This document shows, piece after piece, positions 7,434 to 13,019 of a DNA stretch of 19,513 nucleotides. Numbering within the stretch: position 1 is the stretch's first letter; every line of letters starts with the position of its first letter. The notes under the pieces were generated by a model, which did not search any database, had not been told where the DNA came from, and worked only from the letters and a program-made list of their open reading frames with translations. The stretch lies in NCBI GenBank assembly GCA_016903675.1, contig JADQBA010000155.1, positions 1-19,513 on the forward strand. Direction: 5' to 3'. The translations under genes were made by a program, and so were the position numbers. The stretch is from Stigonema ocellatum SAG 48.90 = DSM 106950. GTDB taxonomy: Bacteria; Cyanobacteriota; Cyanobacteriia; Cyanobacteriales; Nostocaceae.

Positions 7434-7846
7434 ACGGATAGATTTTACTCATTTTGGTGTTGGTCATCAATTAGTTAGACTATTAATATACAAGAATAAC
7501 GGTTTTTATTAACCTGTACTGATATTAAAATACTGACTATCAAACCCGTAGGGCGGGACGAACGGTATGGAGCGTAGCGGAATAGCGTTCCGTCTCGCTC
7601 TTTAACAAGACCGTATCACGACACGCGCGCCGGATGGGTTACTATCTCGTTGGGAAGCTAAATAGGATTAGACAGATTACCAAATTGTAGCTTGGCCAGC
7701 TCCGGGGATGAGACAGCTAGGAGTAAAGGTATTGGAAAGGGGGTTGAATGGATGGGTATTCCTTCTTTTCATCAGTCTTTACTAAAGTCATTCTTGACTT
7801 ACTATTGGAATAATACAAATCGTGGAACAGTTAACTAAATTTATAG
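7434..7846. other. Intergenic region between mob operon and origin
   Basis: This 413-bp stretch has no credible gene. It contains an AT-rich leader for the leftward mobilization operon (7434-7550), the candidate oriT dyad, and a mixed stretch (7601-7846) in which I see no further repeat or coding sequence. Confidence 0.6.
7553..7600. other. Candidate oriT dyad upstream of the mobilization operon
   Basis: GCGGGACGAACG (7553-7564) faces CGTTCCGTCTCGC (7586-7598) as an inverted repeat with one bulged base. GAGCG/CGCTC (7570-7574 / 7596-7600) and GGAA/TTCC (7579-7582 / 7588-7591) are alternative pairings inside it. A GC-rich dyad in an AT-rich gap about 120-170 bp upstream of the mobilization genes is the usual setting of oriT. 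No nic sequence is recognised, so this is positional inference. Confidence 0.3.
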
Positions 7847-7929
7847 TTGCGCGCCCCGGTGCGTTTTTTAGTTTTTGCTTTCTTTTTTCCCATTCGCTTT
7901 GTCGAGTCCTTTTGCTGCTTTTTTAGCAT

Positions 7930-7974
7930 TGTGGATAACTCGGAATTTTGGGCTCAAAAATGCCCTTATCCACA
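7930..7974. promoter_or_regulatory. Two inverted consensus DnaA boxes
   Basis: TGTGGATAA (7930-7938) and TTATCCACA (7966-7974) are perfect matches to the DnaA box, one on each strand, about 36 bp apart. They lie some 100 bp upstream of the iterons and would load host DnaA at the plasmid origin, as in other iteron plasmids. Confidence 0.8.
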
Positions 7975-7990
7975 CCCTAAATGCCGGTTT

Positions 7991-8024
7991 TTTGGCATTT
8001 GCACTTTAGCAAATATTACTTTTG
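7991..8024 (+). promoter_or_regulatory. Bacteroidota-type promoter reading into the iterons and rep
   Basis: TTTG at 7991-7994 and TACTTTTG at 8017-8024 match the -33 TTTG and -7 TAnnTTTG elements of Bacteroidota, with starts 26 bp apart, the expected distance. Transcription would begin near 8031 and cross the iterons before rep, so Rep bound to iterons could repress it. A small dyad AAATGCC/GGCATTT (7979-7985 / 7994-8000) overlaps the -33 element. Confidence 0.55.
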
Positions 8025-8074
8025 CAAACTTTACGACCTCGTAACTAATTGATTGTTAGTAAATTACAGGGGTG

Positions 8075-8148
8075 TTTTATGCGTAATTGGCGGAGTTTTA
8101 TGCGTAATTGGCGGAGTTTTTAGAGGTATTTTATGCGTAATTGGCGGA
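8075..8148 (+). repeat. Iterons: three copies of a 20-bp repeat at the plasmid origin
   Basis: TTTTATGCGTAATTGGCGGA occurs at 8075, 8096 and 8129. Start-to-start distances are 21 and 33 bp, i.e. two and three helical turns, so bound Rep molecules would sit on one face of the DNA. Lying directly upstream of a Rep_3 initiator and downstream of DnaA boxes, they define the replication origin and copy-number control site. Confidence 0.9.
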
Positions 8149-8193
8149 AATATGGGTGTTTTAGTTGCTTATTTTGTGAAATTTGTTTAAAAT

Positions 8194-8205
8194 CACGCAT
8201 AAAAT
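8194..8205 (-). promoter_or_regulatory. Inverted iteron half-site at the rep start
   Basis: CACGCATAAAAT is the reverse complement of the left part of the iteron (ATTTTATGCGT) with one flanking change, and ends eight bases before the rep ATG at 8213. In Rep_3 plasmids, Rep dimers repress their own gene through such an inverted half-iteron, so this is a likely autoregulatory operator. Confidence 0.5.
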
Positions 8206-8212
8206 AAAAAGG

Positions 8213-9166
8213 ATGACGCAAATAGAGACATTCAAGCAAACCAACGCTATTACAGGTGCTAGATATGACTATACCACTACAGAGAAGCGGTTAATCTATC
8301 TATCACTCATTGAAGTGATGAAAACCGTCCAAAATGGAATCGCCGACGATTTTTTTAAAAGGGAGTTAATTTTATTTATTCCTGAAAGTCAGCTTAAGAA
8401 GTCTGACGAGCATGACCATCGATACAGAGATTATAGAAAAGCAGTCGTTAGCCTACGTAAGAAAGATTTTTCTATCGATGCTCCTGATGGGGGGTGGATT
8501 GAGACCGGGTTTGTCAACGGTGGCCAATATATAAAGGGAAAAGGACTGGAGGTTTCTATTTCAAAATACGTTTTACCCTATCTCTACGAACTTACGAAGC
8601 GGTTTACTGTACTTGATGCTACGGTAGTGATGACTTTAACTAGTAAGTTTTCTCAGCGCTTTTACGAGTGGTGCTGTCAATGGCGGTCAGTCGGTCAGTT
8701 TGAGTATAATCCCGATAGCTTAAAAGAAGTACTATGCATTAAGCTTCCAGTTGGCCAATTAAAGAGAGACGTCATCGAGATAGCTCAGGCTGAACTAATG
8801 GGCATGTACGAGGATGGCATAAGTGATTTGTATTTCACTTATAGCGAGGAGAGAGGTGGTCGTGGCCGTGGCGGATCTGTAAAGGGATGGGTTTTTAAAA
8901 TCCATACGAAGAAGAAAGAAGTAGCTCAGGAAAGGGCCAAGAACGAGGATGTTGTCTTTGTCATGCGGTTTTTAGGACAGATCTTTGGGAAAGACTCACC
9001 ATTGTTAGATCAGGCCTTAGAAGCCCTTAAAACGCATGAAAACGTCAAGCTATTTGCTGATCGGGCGGACGAGCTGCAAACGTCGGGCAAACTTGATCGA
9101 ACCAAGAACAAGCCTGGCTATATTCGCTCAATCCTTCAGAAAGAATTTGGCCTCGATAAGAAGTAA
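8213..9166 (+). CDS. rep: Plasmid replication initiator, Rep_3 family
   Basis: A 317-aa initiator of the Rep_3 (RepE/RepA, Initiator Rep protein) family, which binds iterons through two winged-helix domains and opens the origin. The family's N-terminal block is clear: 'TNAITGARYDYTTTEKRLIYLSLIEV' (about 10-35), with further typical segments 'YRDYRKAVVSLRKKDFSI', 'VSISKYVLPYLYELTKRFTVLD' and 'LTSKFSQRFYEWCCQWRS'. I chose ATG 8213 (MTQIETFKQTN), preceded by AAAAAGG; a TTG at 8183 would run through the inverted operator and is less likely. The adjoining iterons and DnaA boxes make this a complete replicon. Length is in the normal range for the family. It is followed after 41 bp by the toxin-antitoxin block, which has its own promoter candidate. 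Confidence 0.95.
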   Translation: MTQIETFKQTNAITGARYDYTTTEKRLIYLSLIEVMKTVQNGIADDFFKRELILFIPESQLKKSDEHDHRYRDYRKAVVSLRKKDFSIDAPDGGWIETGFVNGGQYIKGKGLEVSISKYVLPYLYELTKRFTVLDATVVMTLTSKFSQRFYEWCCQWRSVGQFEYNPDSLKEVLCIKLPVGQLKRDVIEIAQAELMGMYEDGISDLYFTYSEERGGRGRGGSVKGWVFKIHTKKKEVAQERAKNEDVVFVMRFLGQIFGKDSPLLDQALEALKTHENVKLFADRADELQTSGKLDRTKNKPGYIRSILQKEFGLDKK

Positions 9167-9176
9167 AAAGCGTTAA

Positions 9177-9184
9177 TAGATTTG
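9177..9184 (+). promoter_or_regulatory. -7 promoter element for the toxin-antitoxin block
   Basis: TAGATTTG matches the Bacteroidota -7 consensus TAnnTTTG exactly and stands 31 bp before the first ATG of the block (9208). A TTTG at 9146 is somewhat too far away for a standard -33 element. Confidence 0.4.
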
Positions 9185-9207
9185 TTACTTACATAACCGA
9201 GACACTA

Positions 9208-9414
9208 ATGGATGTGGCAGCAATTCGTCAAGGCATTAGTTACGTCACTAACAGCAAAGGGCAAAAAACGGCTTTGCAGCTAGATTTGACCAATGTAGCT
9301 GTTCAAGAGATGGTGGAAAATCTAATGGATACCCTTGATGCTATAGAGCGACGTAGTGAACCTACGCGACCTTTTGAGAAGGTAAAAAACGAAATATTAT
9401 TAAACCGTAGCTGA
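9208..9414 (+). CDS. Small antitoxin-like protein (first gene of TA block)
   Basis: A 68-aa protein. Its centre, 'YVTNSKGQKTALQLDLTNV' followed by 'VQEMVENLMDTLDAIERRSEP', has the layout of small antitoxins of the RelB/Phd-like superfamily: a short strand around 'GQKTAL(Q)L', then a long acidic helix with the recurring 'ERRSEP'-type end and a basic, amphipathic tail ('FEKVKNEILL') that could wrap a toxin. It lies 23 bp before the second small gene and shares its orientation. It could be the DNA-binding antitoxin of the block or a leftover antitoxin that has lost its toxin. Assignment is from sequence feel and context, without a match I can verify. Confidence 0.6.
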   Translation: MDVAAIRQGISYVTNSKGQKTALQLDLTNVAVQEMVENLMDTLDAIERRSEPTRPFEKVKNEILLNRS

Positions 9415-9437
9415 CTAAGCTATTAAGATACAGACAT

Positions 9438-9662
9438 ATGGACACGACAAAGACTTTAGAACCTATTCCGCCTTTACGACGGGGACAGTGGAATAGTTAC
9501 TCACCAGCTGATATCAAACGGTGGGGCGTTGAACGCTTCTTAGATGAGGTCTGCGAAAAAGAGCCGATCCAGATTCCAGACTTGGGGTTTACCGAAGAGG
9601 AAAATCAACGAATGGACCAAATATTGAAGGAGGAACGGGAAGCGACAGCCAATGGTCTTTGA
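9438..9662 (+). CDS. Putative antitoxin overlapping the PIN-domain toxin
   Basis: A 74-aa acidic protein whose last eleven bases overlap the start of the toxin gene (9652), the usual mark of a translationally coupled antitoxin-toxin pair. The N-terminal half ('IPPLRRGQWNSYSPADIKRWGVERFLDEV') is followed by an acidic helix ('TEEENQRMDQILKEEREATA') suited to binding a toxin. No standard ribbon-helix-helix, AbrB or Phd pattern is obvious in the N-terminal half, so DNA binding may come from the preceding 68-aa protein. Role assigned mainly from gene order. Confidence 0.65.
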   Translation: MDTTKTLEPIPPLRRGQWNSYSPADIKRWGVERFLDEVCEKEPIQIPDLGFTEEENQRMDQILKEEREATANGL

Positions 9663-10053
9663 TACAAACCTGCTGATCGAGCACATCCGTCGTCAGGAAA
9701 TGTTGCCAGCACGGGCAATCATCCCCGTTATTGTAGTTGGTGAATTAGAAGCATTTGCCTTAAAAGCTGACTGGGGTTATCAAAAGGTCTCTTTTATGCA
9801 AAGGTTGTTTGAGCGTTTCCCAGTCGTCGAAGTCATACGGGAAATAACCACGTTCTACGCACGAGTAGATGCATACAGTCAAGGCAATCTACAAGGACTG
9901 CCTTTGCCGCCTGGCTTATCGGCCCGAAATATGGGTAAAAATGATATTTGGATCGCGGCTACTGCGTTATACCTAGATTTAGAACTGCACACCACAGACA
10001 ACGACTTTAACCATCTGCCGCCATTGGGTTTGCAGTTGGTTAAAAATAGGTAG
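9652..10053 (+). CDS. PIN-domain ribonuclease toxin, VapC-like
   Basis: A 133-aa PIN-domain protein of the VapC type, a Mg-dependent RNase that in known systems cuts tRNAs or rRNA until bound by its antitoxin. The acidic active site is visible: D4 ('VFDTNLLIEHI'), E31 ('VVGELEAFAL'), D98 ('NDIWIAATAL') and D116/D118 ('TTDNDF'). The length is standard. It overlaps its putative antitoxin by eleven bases and ends six bases from the stop of the oppositely oriented ribbon-helix-helix gene. As a plasmid-borne pair it would serve post-segregational stability. The target RNA cannot be told from sequence. Confidence 0.88.
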   Translation: MVFDTNLLIEHIRRQEMLPARAIIPVIVVGELEAFALKADWGYQKVSFMQRLFERFPVVEVIREITTFYARVDAYSQGNLQGLPLPPGLSARNMGKNDIWIAATALYLDLELHTTDNDFNHLPPLGLQLVKNR

Positions 10054-10059
10054 CTCTTT

Positions 10060-10440
10060 CTACTTCGCAGTACCGAATAGGAACCGGCGAATACCTGTCA
10101 ACAAGCCTGGGCTTTGCGTCTGCTGAATAGCACTTAAGATGTCTTGTTTGAACTGATCGAAGTCATCCACACTAACAAACTTAGAGGGGTCTATATCGTC
10201 TTGTCTCAGTAGTGCCTGTTGCTTTGGCTTAGTAATCAGTTCTTGACAGTATTCACGTAGAGTTGTACCAAAGAACTCTTCCAAGGTCTTATTTTCTCGA
10301 CTGGCGGCCTTGGTGATAATCTGACGTGTTTCTGTATCAACCCGAACAGACCAGGGAGCTGCCTTATCTTTTCGGCTTGGACGACCCCCTTTTTGCTTAT
10401 TGGTATTGTCGTTACTGGTTTCAGTAATACCGTTTTCCAT
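10060..10440 (-). CDS. Ribbon-helix-helix DNA-binding protein, putative partition/repressor
   Basis: A 126-aa protein with a basic disordered N-terminus (about 12-28, 'NKQKGGRPSRKDKAAPW'), then a typical ribbon-helix-helix core ('SVRVDTETRQIITKAASRENKTLEEFFGTTL', about 31-61) and a C-terminal region ('FDQFKQDILSAIQQ') that may form a short oligomerizing helix. It resembles plasmid centromere-binding and copy-control RHH proteins. Directly upstream of its ATG is a roughly 240-bp array of related half-palindromes mostly 22 bp apart, which is what an RHH dimer-of-dimers would cover. No ParA- or ParM-type ATPase is encoded anywhere on the circle, so a solo partition protein (as known in principle for pSK1 Par and R388 StbA) or a self-repressor is inferred. 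Confidence 0.75.
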   Translation of the reverse strand: MENGITETSNDNTNKQKGGRPSRKDKAAPWSVRVDTETRQIITKAASRENKTLEEFFGTTLREYCQELITKPKQQALLRQDDIDPSKFVSVDDFDQFKQDILSAIQQTQSPGLLTGIRRFLFGTAK

Positions 10441-10445
10441 TTTCT

Positions 10446-10683
10446 GTATTGCCGATATTTGACAGTAATACTAAAACTATATTTCGGTAATACCGAAATT
10501 AGGTTTCGGTATTGTCATTTTAAAGGACCAATAACTGCTATCAGACAGTAATACCAGAACTGGGTTTTGGTATTACTGCTTGATATTACCGGTATAATGG
10601 CCTCTGTTCTGTAATGCTAAAACTATATTTCTGTATTACTACAACTATGTTTCGGTAATACAGGTAAACATAAGTCAGATTAC
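10446..10683. repeat. Phased operator/centromere-like array of GTAWTAC sites
   Basis: Seven-base sites matching or close to GTAATAC/GTATTAC begin at 10446, 10465, 10487, 10509, 10548, 10570, 10592, 10611, 10633, 10655 and (weak) 10677. Spacings are 19, 22, 22, 39, 22, 22, 19, 22, 22, 22 bp, so most sites are two helical turns apart, in groups of three or four. Flanks give a longer dyad around many of them, best at 10487 (TTTCGGTAATACCGAAA). The motif CTAAAACTATATTTC is also repeated at 10471 and 10617. The array ends in a bidirectional terminator and abuts the RHH gene start, so it probably holds that gene's promoter and its binding sites. Confidence 0.75.
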
Positions 10684-10688
10684 AGAAC

Positions 10689-10722
10689 AAAAAAGCAGAC
10701 TGACACGGTCAACCTGCTTTTT
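10689..10722. terminator. Bidirectional intrinsic terminator bordering the array
   Basis: AAAAAGCAG and CTGCTTTTT pair around an inner TGAC/GTCA stem, with A and T tracts on the outer sides so that it can work in both directions. It insulates the array from the leftward His-rich gene upstream. Confidence 0.75.
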
Positions 10723-10836
10723 GATTCTATCCACACCATTCGGGATTTTAATCCCTTTGATAAATAAATATAAGCGCTTATACTGAATATCTTTAGACTT
10801 AACTCGTTGGCTTATCCTGTTCCCACTTAGCCTGTA

Positions 10837-11058
10837 CTAAGCAATGGGATCACTGTGCTCCTTATCATGGCCTTCGGCATGGTGTTCCGCGGCTGCTTTA
10901 GCATGCTGATCCGCCAGATTGTGGTGGCCTTGGGCCTGATAAGCTTCGTGGGCTTCCTGCTCATGCTCGCCCGATTCGTGGAGTTGTTGAGCTTTCTGGT
11001 GATGCTTAGCCGCTTCGCCAAAATGATAGGCGGCTTCCTTGTGATGTTCGTGTGCCAT
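10837..11058 (-). CDS. His/Ala-rich small helical protein, copy 1
   Basis: A 73-aa hydrophilic protein with 16 histidines (22%) and many Ala, Glu and Gln residues, predicted to be almost wholly alpha-helical with no signal peptide. Segments such as 'HHKEAAYHFGEAAKHH' and 'HAKAAAEHHAEGH' form Ala-lined helices with His pairs, suggestive of divalent metal binding or a helical bundle. It aligns without gaps over some 55 residues with the protein at 19184-19438, e.g. 'HKEAAYHFGEAAKHH' against 'HKKAAEYFQQAADNH'. I know similar uncharacterised proteins only as a type in Bacteroidota. Function is unknown; metal storage, buffering or stress protection is a guess. The gene has its own upstream gap of 190 bp. 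Confidence 0.75.
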   Translation of the reverse strand: MAHEHHKEAAYHFGEAAKHHQKAQQLHESGEHEQEAHEAYQAQGHHNLADQHAKAAAEHHAEGHDKEHSDPIA

Positions 11059-11076
11059 ACTACTATAGGTTTTGTT

Positions 11077-11169
11077 GGTTAGGGTGTAAAACCCGACTGG
11101 GATAATAAAGTTTATATTCAGGAGTGAACAAGTACTTAGGGTGCAGTAGGGGTACTTTATGCCCTAACC
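11077..11169. promoter_or_regulatory. Inverted pair of GGTTAGGG boxes between divergent genes
   Basis: GGTTAGGGTGTAAAACCC (11077-11094) and, in opposite orientation, GGTTAGGG-CATAAAGTACCCC (complement of 11149-11169) are similar sequences facing each other in the gap between the His-rich gene and the next rightward gene. They could be operator sites for one regulator. Weak evidence. Confidence 0.25.
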
Positions 11170-11193
11170 TCCCCAAGTACAATAAGCATGTCG

Positions 11194-11229
11194 CAGACTC
11201 CGCTTTTGGGGTCTGATAAATATAATTTG
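11194..11229 (+). promoter_or_regulatory. Small hairpin and near-consensus -7 element before 11249
   Basis: CAGACTCC/GGGGTCTG (11194-11201 / 11208-11215) forms an 8-bp hairpin with one G-T pair. TATAATTTG at 11221-11229 is one base off the TAnnTTTG -7 element and lies 20 bp before the next ATG, with TTTTG at 11204 as a possible -33 partner. Confidence 0.3.
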
Positions 11230-11248
11230 AGACTATAGAACGGAATAG

Positions 11249-11695
11249 ATGACAAGCAAACTGATGGTACTAATGACAGTGGCAATCGTAGTCACCAGTG
11301 GAGCAGAGGCCCAAATCTCCTCCACTAATCCTACAGAAACACGTCCTAAGGACTCGTTGATCAATCACGTTTTATTGGGACAACTCATGGCTAAGCCTCA
11401 TGTATACCAAGGTCAAAAGGTTCGAGTGGTCGGCTATTTTATTCAACAGCAGGGGCATGGTGTCCTGTATGCACACCAGCAGGACTACGATCGGTCTATA
11501 AGAAAGAATGGACTTTGGACTAGTTTTTCTCCAGAAGTAGCCGGTAGGAAACGTCTAGCGGCTTACTTAAAGCCTTTTAACAAAAAGTATGTCGTCATGA
11601 TTGGAATCTTCGACAAGGCGAAAGGTCGCTTGGGCATGTTTAGTGGCAGTATCCGGGCTGTAGCGTCCATTGATACGACAGGCGCCAGTAAATAA
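11249..11695 (+). CDS. Exported small protein of unknown function, OB-like
   Basis: A 148-aa protein with an N-terminal signal peptide (cleavage likely after GAEA near residue 21). The mature part contains 'VYQGQKVRVVGYFIQQQGHGVLYAHQQDYDRSIRKNGLWTSFS', a pattern I recall from a widespread uncharacterised family in which 'Y.GK.VRV.G' opens a small beta barrel (OB-like), followed by 'KKYVVMIGIFDKAKGRLGMFSGSIRAV', which would close it. No catalytic residues are evident. Periplasmic location is inferred. The outer-membrane protein at 11809 follows in the same direction after about 110 bp, so co-expression is possible but not shown. Confidence 0.7.
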   Translation: MTSKLMVLMTVAIVVTSGAEAQISSTNPTETRPKDSLINHVLLGQLMAKPHVYQGQKVRVVGYFIQQQGHGVLYAHQQDYDRSIRKNGLWTSFSPEVAGRKRLAAYLKPFNKKYVVMIGIFDKAKGRLGMFSGSIRAVASIDTTGASK

Positions 11696-11808
11696 GCTAA
11701 CTTAACCCATGCTTAGTTGATCATTGGACGGCAGCCTCATTTTGTGTTAAGGGCTAACGCTAGCTTTACATAACGCTCACTTATACAACAGTAATTGAAT
11801 GTCAACTT

Positions 11809-12474
11809 ATGATATGTTTACAAACAATAAGCTGCATAATTAAAAGCTGTATACTTTGTACATTCCTGTTACTAACTGGGCAAGCGATGGCCCAGAGAGA
11901 GAAAAGATTCCGGGTCGGACCCAAAGCTGGTTTACACCTTACTCAATTGGTTGGTAAAACGGTTGGTACTTCCAAACTGAGTACACACGCTAGTGCTGGA
12001 CTAAGCGCTGAGTATCAACTTAACTCCTTATTTGCTTTAAGTGCTGATGTAGTATATAGCCGACTAGGTGGAAGCTATGGCTCTATTGATACCTCGGCTC
12101 TCTTCAAGGATTACAAATTGGTGATGCAGTTCGATTATATCCACCTACCATTAGTGATACGGGTATCTCCTAGGAAAAGTCTTATTTTTCTGGAAGCTGG
12201 GGGGCAGGTAGGTGTTTTTCTCTCACGTCGAGTTAAAATTAACGATCTTGATGGGCAAACTCAGCCTAACCAATCAACCGATGCGGGATGGGTATTGGGC
12301 ATTGGACAGCACATCACGAAGCATCTTTGTGTAAATTTTCGCTATTATAAAGGGTTAACGTCAATTTGGAAGCCTAGCTATTATACCAATCCGACTACAG
12401 GGCAAACGATTCGAATTTCAATTACTAAGCAGGTTCATCAATCCTTTGGTCTTCAAGCAACTTATTACTTTTAA
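11809..12474 (+). CDS. Outer-membrane beta-barrel protein (PorT-like)
   Basis: A 221-aa protein with a signal peptide (cleavage after AMAQ near residue 29) and a small outer-membrane barrel of the OMP_b-brl family typical of Bacteroidota: 'FRVGPKAGLHLTQL', then alternating strands such as 'ASAGLSAEYQL', 'FALSADVVYSRLGGSY' and 'LEAGGQVGVFLS', ending in the aromatic last strand 'SFGLQATYYF' with terminal Phe, the usual Bam-recognition end. About eight strands are expected. Function is unknown, as for most of the family. It is followed by a strong bidirectional stem-loop separating it from the convergent lipoprotein gene. Confidence 0.85.
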   Translation: MICLQTISCIIKSCILCTFLLLTGQAMAQREKRFRVGPKAGLHLTQLVGKTVGTSKLSTHASAGLSAEYQLNSLFALSADVVYSRLGGSYGSIDTSALFKDYKLVMQFDYIHLPLVIRVSPRKSLIFLEAGGQVGVFLSRRVKINDLDGQTQPNQSTDAGWVLGIGQHITKHLCVNFRYYKGLTSIWKPSYYTNPTTGQTIRISITKQVHQSFGLQATYYF

Positions 12475-12576
12475 CTACGTACTAAGCTTTTCTTAGACTC
12501 CTTTCAAACTGACTATACTTATTACCCGAATATAAATATTCACATAACATAAAGTGAGTTATAAACAGAGATAATT

Positions 12577-12624
12577 AAAGTGCAATACTTGGAAACAAAT
12601 AAAAGTTTCCAAGTATTGCACTTT
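12577..12624. terminator. 20-bp stem-loop, bidirectional terminator between convergent genes
   Basis: Two perfect 20-base inverted arms (12577-12596 and 12605-12624) with an 8-base A-rich loop. The stem begins AAAG and ends CTTT, giving short T runs on both sides. It lies between the outer-membrane protein gene (ends 12474, rightward) and the lipoprotein gene (ends 12669, leftward), the expected place for a shared terminator. Confidence 0.8.
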
Positions 12625-12668
12625 TCCCCGTTTGGGGACTAATCTATACTCTTCAGGCTGGCATCACC

Positions 12669-13019
12669 TTACTTGTATTTGATCGCTTTTATCATGGCTT
12701 TTGCCTCCCCATAAGATGCCAGATTGACCCCTCTACGATCAGATGATACCACGATAATCGCATCAGCACCCACCTGACAAGCTTTAGGCTTAGCCATATC
12801 AATTGCGGCCGAAACCGTTTTCTTATCGAATAGAGTCGAGCCTGTCTTACTATCAATTAAAGCGATAGTTTCGTAGTCTCGTTTGACATCTTTCTCATCT
12901 GCGTAGACCTCAATTGGACAGCCAACAGGCTTTGCCGGGTGCTGTTTCATAACTTGAACCCCTACCGAGGCACAACCTGTTAAGGATAAAAAGAGGACGG
13001 ATACGGCAATAGCTTTCAT
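12669..13019 (-). CDS. Small lipoprotein of unknown function
   Basis: A 116-aa protein with a lipoprotein signal peptide ending in the lipobox L-T-G-C16, so it should be lipid-anchored in the envelope. The mature part has 'CPIEVYADEKDVKRDYETIALIDSKTG', 'KPKACQVGADAIIVVSSD' and 'GEAKAMIKAIKY'. Alternating strands and a helix with a 'GADAIIV' core are reminiscent of YbjQ-like and other small lipoproteins that share 'A...GADA(I/V)', but I do not claim membership. Two further cysteines (C34 in GCP, C81 in AC) might form a disulfide. It is monocistronic, convergent with the barrel protein gene. Confidence 0.75.
   Translation of the reverse strand: MKAIAVSVLFLSLTGCASVGVQVMKQHPAKPVGCPIEVYADEKDVKRDYETIALIDSKTGSTLFDKKTVSAAIDMAKPKACQVGADAIIVVSSDRRGVNLASYGEAKAMIKAIKYK

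Noticed and set aside
7847..8044. 65-codon rightward frame over the origin
   Set aside because: It covers the DnaA boxes and the promoter, has a Phe/Cys-rich composition unlike a protein, and no initiation signal; the DNA elements explain the sequence.
10446..10683. CRISPR-like array
   Set aside because: The repeated units are about 7-17 bp dyads with 22-bp phasing rather than long identical repeats with unique spacers, and no cas genes are present.
10446..10683. Second set of replication iterons
   Set aside because: The sites are dyads in both orientations next to an RHH gene, whereas the Rep_3 gene already has its own iterons with DnaA boxes; not excluded but less likely.
10855..11082. 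Hydrophobic 75-codon frame opposite His-rich gene copy 1
   Set aside because: The complement of His/Ala/Glu codons naturally yields Met/Leu/Val/Cys codons; the same hydrophobic shadow lies opposite copy 2 (19148-19447), so it is a by-product.
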